A stretch of 64,000 nucleotides of DNA. It comes from Xiphydria camelus. Lineage: Eukaryota > Arthropoda > Insecta > Hymenoptera > Xiphydriidae. Below, in pieces: positions 53,549 through 64,000 of this stretch. A program made the translations under genes and the position numbers. How positions within the stretch are numbered: position 1 is the stretch's first letter; each line of letters starts with the position of its first letter. The DNA is taken from NCBI GenBank assembly GCA_963678675.1, contig OY783200.1:7824501-7888500 (forward strand). The letters are read 5' to 3'. The notes beneath the pieces were generated by a model. That model searched no databases. It was not told the DNA's origin and saw nothing but the letters and a program-made list of their open reading frames with translations.

Positions 53549-55719
53549 TTAAGGTATTCCTGGGTATGACCGGATACTATAGGAAGTTTATAAATAATTA
53601 TGCAACAATCGCGAAACCCTTGACAATTCTCTTAAAGAACGACATTAAGTTTAAATGGACCGATGCCCAGGAAATAGCGTTTCAAAAACTAAAGGAAATT
53701 TTAGTAAGTAAACCACTATTACAATATCCAGATTATTCCTCCCCTTTTACTTTAACAACTGACGCATCCAATGTCGGTATCGGCGGTGTATTATCACAAA
53801 TGAAGAATGAACAAGATTTGCCAATCGCATATTATTCGAGAACGTTAAATAAAGCTGAAGAAAATTATTCGACTACGGATAAAGAATTATTAGCGATCGT
53901 TGACAGCATTGACCGTTTCCGCCCATACTTGTACGGTCGCGTTTTTACTATATATACCGATCATAAACCACTACAATGGTTGATGAATTGTAAAAATCCC
54001 TCATCAAGGCTTGTAAGATGGCGTTTAAGACTTAATGAATACCAGTACATAATTAAATACAAACCTGGTAGGGCAAATTCTAACGCAGACGGACTATCAC
54101 GACTCTTTCCCGAGATTGAAAAAGAGTATGAGAACGCCTTAATTTCTTTGAATATTGCCAAAGCCTTCTCTCAAAGCTATCAGGATTTTATTAAATTTCA
54201 TTATACAAATAACCAAACTTTCGACTTCGAAAAGGAAAACTCCCCACTCTCTAAGATAAAGGATTCAATCGTAATCTTTTGGTCTGAAGACTTAGACGAA
54301 ACTAACATGTATTCCGATTACATAACAGCAAATTTCAATGAATCTGAAATCTCTTCTTCGCCAAACGGTGTCGCGAAATTAATAAATAAGGACCAGACGG
54401 TTTATCTGCTTTTCGCGAAAAACTTTCATTTTGATAAAATGGAACTCCCAAATATCTTCGAGTGTTTAAAGAATCTCAAACATTCAATCGGGCGCAATTC
54501 ATTTACTGTGATCCCTCCAGAAAAGGCTAACAACATTAAACCACATCTATTGAACTCAATGTTGTGTTTTCTTTTCCCACGTAATGATATCAAATTGTTT
54601 AATATAACAAAAACTACTCCGAAAAACCAAGATGAGATAAATGCAATATTGGAAGAATGTCACAACAGCAAATTGTCTGGGCATTATGGTTTCAATAAAA
54701 CTTATGCAAAAGTTAAAGAAAGGTACTATTGGTTAACTATGAAGAATGATATTAGGCATCATGTGAAGACCTGCAAATCCTGTCAACTAAACAAAACAAA
54801 CTTTAAACCTACGAAACAGCCCATGGAGATAACTACAACGGCTGAAAACCCCTTCGAACGTCTAGCTATTGACGTAGTAGGCCCACTACCACTAACCGAA
54901 AACGGAAACGAATTCATCATCACGGGACAAGACGATTTAACTAAATTCTCATTCGCATTCCCTGTAGCCGATCACGAAGCTAAAACGGTCGCAAAATCGT
55001 TGTTAACCATTTTCCTCAACTTTGGAATCCCTCAAAAACTATTATCAGATCAAGGTTCAGAATTTATGTCTCAATTAGTAAAAGAATTTAACAAACTGTT
55101 TCAAATCAAACACCTAACTAGTACTCCGTATCACCCACAAACCAACGGAGCCTTGGAGAGATCACATTTGACCTTGAAAGATTATTTGACTCATTATGTA
55201 AATGACAAACAAAATTATTAGGACGAGTTTGTTCCCTTCGGAATATTTAGTTATAACACTGCTGTCCATAAATCGACAAAATACACTCCATATGAGTTAC
55301 TTTATGGCAAAAAACCTTATTTACCTAGTTCAGTTAAACGCGATCCACAATTTCATTACACTTACGATGATTACATCCGATCACTTCAATTCAAATTAAA
55401 CACGGGATTCAAACATGCCCGAAATAACATTATCGAATCAAAATTAAAAAGCAAAGAGTACCATGACCAAAAACTAAATCCTAGAGAGTTTAAGATAAAC
55501 GATTTAGTTCTCATAAAAAACGTACAAGTTGCACCGGGACAGTCCAAAAAACTTAGCAAGAAGGCTAAGGGTCCTTTTCGAGTCGCTCAAATATTCGATA
55601 ATAATACAGTAGAAATAGAAATAGGCAAAAAGAGAAAGAGGTACCACACCAACCTTCTCAATTTGTTCTTTTCAGATGAATCTGACAACCCTATTCCTCC
55701 TTCTCTTTCCCCTAATTAA
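53549..55719 (+). pseudogene. RNase H-integrase part of gypsy pol, one nonsense codon
   Basis: Resumes the polyprotein after the nested transposon. End of RT (GMTGYYRKFI), RNase H (TTDASNVGIGGVLSQ, YTDHKPLQWL), integrase zinc site (HNSKLSGHYGF, CKSCQ) and core (AIDVVGPLPL Asp, LSDQGSEF Asp, NGALERSH Glu). A TAG at 55219-55221 interrupts the frame after DKQNY; the same frame then stays open to TAA 55717-55719, through the C-terminal integrase part (LNPREFKINDLVLIKN). It overlaps the env start by 44 nt in another frame. Everything else reads clean, so the stop is a recent change or an assembly error. Confidence 0.85.
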
Positions 55720-57685
55720 TTGCGAATTCTACGATAACCAACCACTAGCCCATTCTAGCGGTATCTTTTATAATAAGAAAGGCATTGCACAAATCTCAAA
55801 TTCCAAACTAACATTACTAACCCATATCAATATTACCTACCTAACGGAAGCAACTCGAGTATTGAACACATATTTTATTAAAACTAATGGTATCTGCACT
55901 ACAGCTATAAAGGATCCTTCACAACATAATCACATCAGTTATCATTGCGAACGTACATTGAAGATAATTAATTTTGAATTAGAGGAAATTGAAAGAAACC
56001 ATGAAATATTGAAACAATTAAGTGAGATATCTTCCACGAATCGGAAGAAACGAGGTCTAATTAATGGCGTCTCTTATGCATTAAAATGGATCTTTGGTGT
56101 CCCAGATGCCAATGATGCTCAATACTATGAAGATAGTATAAAAGCCTTAGCAAATAATAATAAACAAACACAAACACTATTAAAATCTCAAGTACAAGTT
56201 ATAGCCAGTACTATTAGAAACTTCAATTCTTCGGTGATTTCTTTACAAAATCAAGAAAGGGCAATGAATGAAAATATTAACAAAATTAATGAATATTCAA
56301 TGCAAACTAATAGGCACCTGAACAGATTATCTTTAGAATCAATTATCACGCAACAAATCTCTTCTCTTCAAGCTCTTACTAGTCACGTTACTCGCGAATA
56401 TAACAAATACATTGAAGCAATTAACCTAGCCGAGCACAATATAATTTCCCCTCTTATTATCACTCCAAAAATCTTGTATGAAGAATTACAAAACTATAAA
56501 GGTGAATATGATTTAATCATGAAACCGAATTCTCAGAATGTACAATCATTTTACAAGTTGATCCAACTTCAAATGATTACATCAAACGACATTATAATAT
56601 TCGCACTGGGAATTCCCCTGGTAAAAGGAATGATCTTTGACCTCTATGAATTGATTCCTCTTCCAATCCAGCATCCGAATTCTTCATTTTACTCGTATAT
56701 TATCCCTCAAAGTAACCAAATCTTAATCTCTCAAACAAAAACCCAATACACCTTTCCAAAGGAACTGTCAGATTGTTTAGAATATCTGGATGGAAGGTAC
56801 GTTTGTCACGATTTACATACGCTAAAGACTACGAGCCAACCAACATGCGAGGTTCAACTCTTGTCTCCACATACCAACCAAATTCCAAAGAATTGCGACA
56901 CAAAAACTATTCGAGCATCCATCGAGACATGGAAATACATCTCTAACAATGAATGGATCTACGTGCTCCAAGGTCCAACGACATTAACTATTATGTGCAA
57001 GGAAGACCATATGGAGGACGTCATCCTAGAGAAGACTGGAATCATCCGTTTAAAGAATTATTGTAAAGGGTACACTCATCTATTTACCCTTGAGACAACC
57101 TACGAAGAGAATAAGAATGTAACTCACTACATTCCACGAGCAAAAATTGTGGACGATGACTGCTGTCTCATCAAAAATCACATCGAAATCATCAAATCAA
57201 ACTCTTTAAAACCAATCCAGCTAACCAACATCGACCTGGGAGAATTAAAATACGCCAACAAAAAGATTAATGAATATGACGAAATAATTACCAAACAACT
57301 AAACGAACCATTCATCATCAGGAATACTAAATGGTATACGATAACATTGGGAATAATCGCAGCAGTCATAATGTTGTTAATCGTCGGTAATTGTTGTCGG
57401 TACTTCAGTTGTTTTGGATGGATTGTTAAATTATGTTGTTTTTCCAAAGACCCTATCACGGGACAACTGACACCACCGTTGATCAGAAATTATGTTAATT
57501 GTAATTTCGATTCGGAAGTTCATACCGAACAACCTTCACAAGGGCCTGTTATCTACACTCATAAAAGAACACAACCTACACACGAAGTTCCTGCGATCGA
57601 CATGGCAACCATTGACGAAGAAGCACCAGATCCAGTCACCACTAAATCTCGAATTAGAGTTCGACGCAGCACTACGCCATTATAA
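55676..57685 (+). CDS. Envelope glycoprotein of the gypsy provirus
   Basis: 669 codons, uninterrupted. A signal peptide is evident (residues 1-16, hydrophobic, ending NC). Several NxT/NxS glycosylation sites follow. A basic furin-type site (RKKR, residues 123-126) precedes a Gly- and hydrophobic-rich stretch, as in fusion proteins of insect errantiviruses and baculovirus F. One transmembrane segment (about 554-575) is followed by a Cys-rich and charged cytoplasmic tail. It would be made from a spliced mRNA in related viruses; no splice site was assigned here. It is the third gene of the provirus and overlaps the end of pol. Whether protein is made is unknown. Confidence 0.9.
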   Translation: MNLTTLFLLLFPLINCEFYDNQPLAHSSGIFYNKKGIAQISNSKLTLLTHINITYLTEATRVLNTYFIKTNGICTTAIKDPSQHNHISYHCERTLKIINFELEEIERNHEILKQLSEISSTNRKKRGLINGVSYALKWIFGVPDANDAQYYEDSIKALANNNKQTQTLLKSQVQVIASTIRNFNSSVISLQNQERAMNENINKINEYSMQTNRHLNRLSLESIITQQISSLQALTSHVTREYNKYIEAINLAEHNIISPLIITPKILYEELQNYKGEYDLIMKPNSQNVQSFYKLIQLQMITSNDIIIFALGIPLVKGMIFDLYELIPLPIQHPNSSFYSYIIPQSNQILISQTKTQYTFPKELSDCLEYLDGRYVCHDLHTLKTTSQPTCEVQLLSPHTNQIPKNCDTKTIRASIETWKYISNNEWIYVLQGPTTLTIMCKEDHMEDVILEKTGIIRLKNYCKGYTHLFTLETTYEENKNVTHYIPRAKIVDDDCCLIKNHIEIIKSNSLKPIQLTNIDLGELKYANKKINEYDEIITKQLNEPFIIRNTKWYTITLGIIAAVIMLLIVGNCCRYFSCFGWIVKLCCFSKDPITGQLTPPLIRNYVNCNFDSEVHTEQPSQGPVIYTHKRTQPTHEVPAIDMATIDEEAPDPVTTKSRIRVRRSTTPL

Positions 57686-57811
57686 GGCCATCACATAATT
57701 TATATTTTTTATAGACAAATCCCTATCGACTAACTCTTTACTTGTATAGTTTCATAATTAGGAAACAAGACACCCAAATAACTTACAGTTGTAGATGGTA
57801 TCTCCAATCTT

Positions 57812-57822
57812 AAGGAGGGAGG
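57812..57822 (+). other. Polypurine tract of the gypsy provirus
   Basis: AAGGAGGGAGG lies directly before the 3' LTR at 57823. Confidence 0.8.
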
Positions 57823-58219
57823 TGTTGGATAACAACCCAACCTTATCTTCATTAGAATATCTCTCTTTCTAACTGTGTCACATGTATGTCTACATGATAA
57901 GGTCCCAAGCTCCTATTTTACTATCAAACTCCCAATAGACCGATTAATCGTTATCCTCTTACTGTTTTTCATAAACATCCTTCCACGTCTAGAAATCATC
58001 AGACGAAAGTCTCCTTCCTGTCCTAAAAAGATACCCTTAATCTTACTCCCACTCCCCTGATTTTAGGAGTATTTAATAACGACGTAAATCGACACTTCTC
58101 AGACAGATCAGTTCCTCTAAGCAGAGCATAACTCTTGTCACTCGAAACCTAAATTAGTACTTATATATAGTCTGTATTGCTTAACCACTAGTTAAATTGT
58201 ATAATTAATACCCACACGG

Positions 58220-58370
58220 CATGAAATATTGCTGCAATATTGCAGGAATCTTGCAATCTTTCATCTTGTAGCGAAATATTGCTGCAATGTTGCAGTACAA
58301 TGTCCGTACAATATTGCGCTGCAATATTGCTGCAAACTTCCTGCAATATTATGCTTTAGTACTGCATATA
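58220..58370. repeat. Left subterminal GCAATATTGC repeats
   Basis: ATTGCTGCAATATTGCAGG and variants (ATTGC, CAATATTGC) recur about nine times. The mirror region at 63250-63430 has the same words. GCAATATTGC is self-complementary; such clusters usually bind the transposase. Confidence 0.75.
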
Positions 58371-58860
58371 TCCAACGAGTGGCGTGCAAATCATCGCAAT
58401 AGGCAAGCTTTGGTTCTCGCTGTTTTATAACCCTGTCTACGAATGGTTACATGAGGTGTTACGTGCGGAATTTGCAATAAAAGTGAATAAGAACGATCTT
58501 GCTTTACTATACATAGATGAGAATTAAACTCGCTAAGTAATACATTTTTATCTATTGCAATTCTTCATGTAAAAAGTTACTAATAGTGCGTTACTATAAT
58601 TTATATTGGTACGAATAAAATGGATTAACATAACCTAATTATACTTTCACGGTAAGTCTGATGAGATAATAAGATACACATAGCTTCTATCAGTTTAACG
58701 TCTTCCAGTTTATGAAAAATAATTCTCTGTTACTTGCCGAATAATTTTTTTCATTTATTTCTATCAATTTTCTATAACAGGGTTACCTTTCGTATGGTAT
58801 GGATAACTTAAAATTAAAACTAGAGATTTTAAATTTTATGTAAATGCTAAAAAATTGGAC

Positions 58861-60965
58861 ATGGCTAATCAGAGAAAAATTAAAGGAAAAATATCAGACA
58901 GGCAAATACGGCGATTGGTTCAAGCACAAACTAAAGAGGAGATTGAAGAAATAAAAATACGTTCGCGTTTTCAATACGCAAAAAAGTATTTCGGAACAAA
59001 AGAAAAAAGTACATTACATAGCAATTCAAGCACAAGTCTAGATTATCCAGAAAATGATAAAAATTCTCAGGATAGTTGCATTAATCACGTTGACACTGAC
59101 GCTTATGCAGAATTAAATGTAAATCATGATTTTATGAGCGATCACTTGCGCACCAATGTTTATGATGAAGATAAGAATGTGGAAGAAGAAGAACATAATG
59201 ATAAAACTACTAATTTTATACAATCCATAGCATCATGGGCTGTATCATATAATATTACTTACAATGCATGTAACTCGTTGCTTGGTATTCTTAACAAATT
59301 CACAGACTGTGATTTTCCAAAAGATACCAGAACGTTGTAACAAACGCCAAAGAATTGTGACGTAATTTCTTTAGGAGATGGAAAATTTTGCTACTTTGGT
59401 GTCTCTAGAGTAATTGAAAAAATGTTAGCAAACATTAGTGATAATGTTTCCTACATTAATTTACTCCTAAATATTGATGGGTTGCCAATATCAAAATCTT
59501 CTAATGCTTCCCTGTGGCCCATACTACTCTCGAACGATGTGTCCCAAAAAGTATATATCGCAGGAGCATATTTCGGAAATACCAAACCGAGCGATTGTAA
59601 TACATTTCTACGGCAATTAATAGATGATTTAAAAAACCTAATTACTAACGAATACGTTAAAAATGGAGAAAGCGTACAAATAAGGTTGCGGCGTTGATAT
59701 GCGATACTCCAGCGAAATCTTTTGTCTTACGTGTCATAGGTCATGCTGGATTTTATAGTTGCACTAAATGCACAATAGAAGGAGAACGTGTGAACAACAG
59801 ACTTTGCTTTCCACAAAATCAGAATAATAATGTCAGTTTAAGAACGGACGACGAATTCAAAAATAATTGTTACCATGAAGATTATCAATTACAAAATTCT
59901 ATTCTGAATGAAGTACCACACTTCGGATTAGTAACAAACGTTCCCCTCGATTACATGCACTTAGTATGTTTAGGTGTAGTAAAAAAGTTGATTCTACTTT
60001 GGGTACAATCAGGACCCCTCTCAATTCGATTACCCGTTAGAAAAATCAATATTATTTCAACATCACTTCTTCAACTACAGAATACGGTGCCAAATGATTT
60101 AAATCGAAGACCACGAGCTCTCTCTGATTTTCGACATTGGAAAGCTACAGAATTGAGAACTTTTCTATTGTACACTGGACCATTGGCATTAAAGAATATC
60201 GTCAAAAGTGATGTATATAAACATTTCCTGACATTGCATGTAGCTATAACGATCTTAGTAAACCCAATTATGTGCAAAGACGATGAATATGTATCATATG
60301 CTGAGCTTTTGCTGGTTCATTTTGTGACGTCTTTTGAGAAATTGTACGGCAAGCAATTTGTATCACATAACGTACACGGTTTATTGCATTTATGCAATGA
60401 CGTAAGGAATTATGGCTCTCTGGACTCATTCAGTGCTTTCCGATTTGAGAATTTTATGTCTTCTATAAAAAAGCTTCTGAGAAAAAACGAGAAACCATGG
60501 GAGCAGTTATGGAAAAGGTATTCCGAAATAGAAACAAATTCAGATAATCAAGCAAAGAGTTGTTCAAATAACAAAGAGCTACGGTTCGCCAAAGTACATA
60601 ACGATGGACCGATAGATCATTCCATTAATATTCGTGTTCAGTATAAAACTATGAGTAACGACTTATATACCATACACTGTAATAATGAAAAAGACTGCTT
60701 TTGTATTTTGAAAAACCGAGATTGCATTATGGTAGAAAATATTGTTCAAGGAAGTGATACTTCCATGTATATTATCGGGAAAAAATTTAATTTTGTGGGA
60801 AATTTGTACTTATTACCCTGTGAATCGAGAGATCTGAATATCCAAATAGTATCAACACATAACATAAAGACGGATATTTGGCCTGCAACTTTAATTAAGT
60901 GTAAAGCATGGAGAATGCCTTATGGGCTAGACTATGTCATATTTCCTCTTATACATACAAACTAA
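58861..60965 (+). pseudogene. CACTA/Tnp2-like transposase, one stop and one frameshift
   Basis: ATG 58861 starts a basic N-terminus (MANQRKIKGKISDRQIRRL). An in-frame TAA at 59338-59340 follows PKDTRTL; the same frame continues with LLNIDGLPISKSSNASLWPI (59465 on). Near 59690 one base is lost and the frame changes to ICDTPAKSFVLRVIGHAGFY, a Cys pair SCTKC, PLDYMHLVCLGVVKKLI, DFRHWKATELRTFLLYTGPL and FSAFRFENFMSSIKKLLR, all hallmarks of the Tnp2-related transposases of CACTA-like elements. The Asp residues of NIDG, CDTP and DYMH are kept. The stop is at 60963-60965. Only two lesions in about 700 codons: a recently killed gene. Confidence 0.85.
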
Positions 60966-61159
60966 TGTTGAAGATATTGCACTACCGATTACGTACAGCA
61001 ACAAAATGAAAATAATTTCTTTTACTTACTTATTCAATATTAAGCAACCATCGACATAATATCTGACGTACGAAACGTTCTATTTATATATGTTACATAA
61101 TACAATTAGATGCAAACAAACTACTAAAATAAACTTATCGTTTATTTTTAGATCTCAAG

Positions 61160-62960
61160 ATGAGCAAATATTCCATTGTAGAGTTCGATGATGGATTGCA
61201 GCTGGTACCTACAGCTTGGTTAAGGATTTTAAACAAAAATATATCATGCATTTGGCCGGATCATTTGAAAACTCAATTATTTTTAAATAAAGCAATTATT
61301 AAAGAACTTATGCCAAAAGACAATGAGGATTGGTCAGTTGTTGAGGTTAAGAAAATATTTGGGACAGCAGGTACACAGTTTATTACTGTCAGGAAAATTG
61401 CTAGTGAAGTAATTTTTTGAAAGTATTAACTAACACTTCGAATGTTTGCCTTTCTTCAATTTGATACATAACGCAGCTACCTACGAAAAAGGCATGGAAA
61501 AACTGGTTTTGGCCGAGGATACATCCAATATAAACGATTCCGCATTATCAGATAATGAAAAAGAGAGGCATAAAATCAAGTTGAAATTTAAAAGACGTGA
61601 ACAGGCAAAGCGCAAATTGTCTTCTTCGGATGAAGAAAACATGGATTTCGAAGAAACTATTTTGTCAACGTTCCCAGCTTCTACTCTGAGGCCAAAGAAT
61701 GATGACCGTAAAAGATCATCCGGCCCGAAAATTTCAAATATGCCTGTTGTAAAGGAGAGAAATGCTAGCTTTGACGCGAAAAGTGACTCTAATACCCCGG
61801 ACGTGCATTTATCACAGAAAGGTATTTCTACAGAAAATACATCTATGTGTGTTTCTTGCAATAAATATAATTTATTAATTTTTTTCTGATATACTTGTAC
61901 AACAGAACCAATTGCCCATCACTCATCCATGTTAGGAAATATTCGCGAGGGGTCATTTTTCTCGGAAAATGAACACTGCTCATCATTTACTCGTGCTCAA
62001 ACAAATAACAATATAGAGGAAATAAAAGGTATTTTGAAAATAACGATGTTTATCGTATTTATTAATTATATATAATATTTTATTTCGTTTGCAGGTTTTC
62101 TGAAAGAAATATTGAGGAAACAAAACCTTTTACTTTACCAAGTACGCAGCACAAATGCAAAGCTCGCAATATTAGAAGAGCGGCTTATTCCTATTGGCGA
62201 TCAAAATACCGTTGAAGACGTAAATTTGCCACTACGCGATATAACGCAACTTCAGCAATTTGAAATAGAGCTGGCCAATCAAGATTTTTTAAATCGCATC
62301 GTTAGTTGTTTTACAATTTCTTTTGATTTTATTTAATTTATTGAGGCTCTGTCTGATTGAAACCTTTTTCAACATTCATCACCATAAATTTACATGAATC
62401 AATACTTATCAAATTGTAAAAACGTATAAAAGTTAAAAATATGAAAATATTCTGTAAGTACAAAATGTGAAAGACGTGTTTGAGATAAGATTGTAGAGTT
62501 AGCAAAATGATAACTTGTGCTCAAACGATTTATCGGACATAATAGGTAACAATACATAATATGGAATATATGATAGGTTAAAATGGTAAAAACCATTGGA
62601 GGAGACGACTTTAATGCAGTTATAAGCGGCATTATGAAGAAAATAATGTCTGATGAACTGGCGGAGTTGTTTAGTGTGTATGGTCGCAAAGGAAAACGAT
62701 CCTTTAAAGAATCACTCATACTTGAAGTAATAACGAGTAAGTTCTATACGTCGTAAAATCATGATCATGTTCGATATTAAGAAATAATTTATATTTTCAT
62801 TGCAGAAGCAGTTCTTAGTCGTTTTTCAAATGGCACCAGTAATGAAATATTAAAACAAATTGGCAACTGGTTAGCGCAAGCTAAAATAAGAAGGGTACGG
62901 AAGGCGAATCAGGAGCATGCACTAGGGAAAGCTATGGTAGAAGAACAAAATAAGGAATAG
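61160..62960 (+). CDS. DUF4806-type accessory protein, six exons
   Basis: Exons inferred from GT..AG sites and phase: 61160-61370, 61477-61821, 61906-62028, 62095-62300, 62577-62736 and 62806-62960, total 1200 nt (399 residues plus stop), no frame break. Exon 1 has YSIVEFDDGLQLVPTAWL, exon 1/2 KIFGTA then YEKGMEKLVLAEDTSN; exon 2 is basic and Ser-rich (SSSDEENMDFEE). Exon 4 has a coiled-coil-like FLKEILRKQNLLLYQV and the start of the DUF4806 domain (LPLRDITQLQQFEIELAN); exons 5-6 complete it (IGGDDFNAVISGIMKKI, YGRKGKRSFKESLILEVI). Function in transposition is unknown; a DNA-binding partner of the transposase is inference. Confidence 0.75.
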
Positions 62961-63249
62961 ATTTATGAATTCTCAAGTACAAATGTAGCTGTATATGTAT
63001 ATTATATGTATATAGCCAGATACTACAGTTATTATATATTAACATAGTTATAAAACAATATAAAAAATATACGTGTGATATTTTGGAACTGCAGTTCTTT
63101 TTATTTGAAAGGAATTCCTATAAAGCCTTATATCCACGGTGGTAGAACTCGGTCCGAGTTTTCAATCACTGTATGAGTAATTAAAATTCTGATCGAGTTC
63201 TAACATCGTGGACACAAGGCTTAATAAAAATTAAATTTACATTTTCGAA

Positions 63250-63430
63250 CCAATATTGCTAAAATATTTTAGCGCAATATTGTTGGAATATTGCAACGCA
63301 ATATTGCGAAGATCGGACATTTCAATATTGCTGCATCATTGTAGCAATATTGCAGCAATATTTCATAATCTCGCTGCAATATTGCTATCTTACGACGCAA
63401 TGTTTCTACAATATTGCTGCAATATTTCAG
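63250..63430. repeat. Right subterminal GCAATATTGC repeats
   Basis: GCAATATTG words recur about nine times in both orientations, mirroring 58220-58370. Confidence 0.75.
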
Positions 63431-63859
63431 TGCTGTATGGGTACTTAAATAAAGAATTAATATATTTTAACGGTGGAATCCAACATTTTACTTTTTTACT
63501 TTTATTTTAGACTGCATTTCAAAGCCTAATAAAACTGTATTTTGTGTTTTAAAACTTCTGTAAGTAAACAATTAGCCTTTGTAATTTGTTCTGTTATTAA
63601 ATTACTTCGAAAGACCAATTCTCTATAGTTTTATGTTTGTCCGATACCACCCTCCACTCTCTTTCAGGACGCTACTTTGTATTACCTACCTTACATTTCT
63701 TACAAAAAAATATATTATTAGTTTTTACTTGTCAAATCACCTTTAACATGTGTATAAGATATCAAGGTATCATTTTGTGCATTCAGTAATTTGATATAGC
63801 TCTTTCACAGCCTGACAGTCTAAAAAAAGCTAAGGTGTCCGATACCAGACAAGGTCGTC

Positions 63860-64000
63860 CTTCTATGCATCAGAATCGTTTTAAACTTGAATGATAATAA
63901 TTACGAATTGATGAAAGACTGTTTTGTTTTGTTTTTTTAAGGATCTTACCTCGCGACCTTGCGGTATATCCTACCTACCTCGGCGACGACGCGTCGAATA
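63860..64000. other. Right flank, nothing recognised
   Basis: Unassigned sequence after the pogo-like element; a T-rich run near 63926 and a GC-rich end. Confidence 0.4.

Larger units (their letters stand above)
58211..63441 (+). mobile_element. CACTA-like two-gene DNA transposon
   Basis: Ends CCCACACGGCATGAAATATT and (reversed) CCCATACAGCACTGAAATAT. TA is repeated on both sides (58209-58210, 63442-63443); TAC is possible if the first C is counted as target. 5231 bp. It carries a Tnp2-like transposase pseudogene and a second, spliced DUF4806-type gene, the usual pair in insect elements of this kind. Confidence 0.85.
47042..63485 (+). mobile_element. Env-bearing gypsy provirus (errantivirus-like)
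   Basis: Two LTRs, gag-protease-RT, RNase H-integrase and env in order. Its LTRs differ by only two substitutions and two short indels by eye, so insertion is recent. It is interrupted by a Kolobok-like transposon (50760-53548) in pol and by a CACTA-like transposon (58211-63441) in the 3' LTR. TTTT stands on both sides (47038-47041, 63486-63489), compatible with a 4-bp duplication. One nonsense codon is present in integrase. Confidence 0.9.
57823..63485 (+). repeat. 3' LTR of the gypsy provirus, split by a CACTA-like element
   Basis: 57823-58210 and 63444-63485 together match the 5' LTR. Differences seen: one C/T near the start, one T/C near 58200, a 2-nt and a 4-nt indel. Confidence 0.9.
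46165..63850 (+). mobile_element. Pogo-like DNA transposon split by the gypsy provirus
   Basis: Left part 46165-47041, right part 63486-63850. The ends are GTCTGGTATCGGACA and TGTCCGATACCAGAC, flanked by the direct repeat AAGGTC (46159, 63851), which extends to AAGGTCGTC. Further copies of TGGTATCGGACA lie at about 46519 and 46542 and, reversed, at about 63638. It carries the broken transposase 46560-46985. A 6-bp duplication is not what pogo elements normally make, so the class label rests on the protein. Confidence 0.65.

Overview
This window reads as insect nuclear DNA, probably from a hymenopteran such as an ant. That assignment is inference from the mix of element families (DD41D mariner, BEL/Pao with tRNA-Tyr primer sites, an env-carrying gypsy, DUF4806-type DNA transposons) and not from any host marker gene. 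It is a transposon graveyard with very deep nesting. No complete host gene is visible; the only host-like coding traces are a Rho-family GTPase fragment, an F-box-like fragment and a filamin-like calponin-homology exon at about 24.4-25.5 kb.

Layout. 1-4.4 kb: an old long inverted repeat carrying a mariner-type MITE that holds a solo gypsy LTR. 4.6-11.3 kb: a BEL-type LTR fragment split by a 6.15-kb mariner-type element with very long inverted ends, itself holding a broken DD41D mariner, a further MITE and another DNA element. 11.35-22.6 kb: a giant fold-back (arms about 1.5 kb) invaded by a small MITE, two tRNA-like-bearing fold-back elements, and two DNA transposons that encode FEN1/XPG-like nucleases, one of them nested in a solo gypsy LTR. 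22.6-26.8 kb: mostly unassigned sequence with the host-like fragments. 27-32.2 kb: a broken BEL element joined to the 3' end of a gypsy element. 32.2-36.6 kb: degenerate repeats, fold-backs, a BEL LTR and a copia remnant. 36.6-46.0 kb: a BEL/Pao element with matching target duplication, nested in a MITE and itself holding a TTAA transposon and an 816-bp GC-rich insert. 46.2-63.9 kb: a pogo-like element split by a young env-bearing gypsy provirus, which in turn was hit by a Kolobok-like TTAA transposon (intact transposase) and a CACTA-like transposon (broken transposase, apparently intact six-exon DUF4806 gene).

The most unusual material is (i) a pair of palindromic elements with 3-bp target duplications, each carrying a tRNA-like unit followed directly by an oligo-T run, and (ii) the two inverted-repeat elements whose proteins show the spaced acidic residues of the FEN1/XPG nuclease fold. 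Coordinates of element ends rest on inverted repeats, target duplications and comparison with interrupted or empty copies elsewhere in the window, all read by eye. Superfamily names are assigned from motifs and target duplications and should be treated as working labels.
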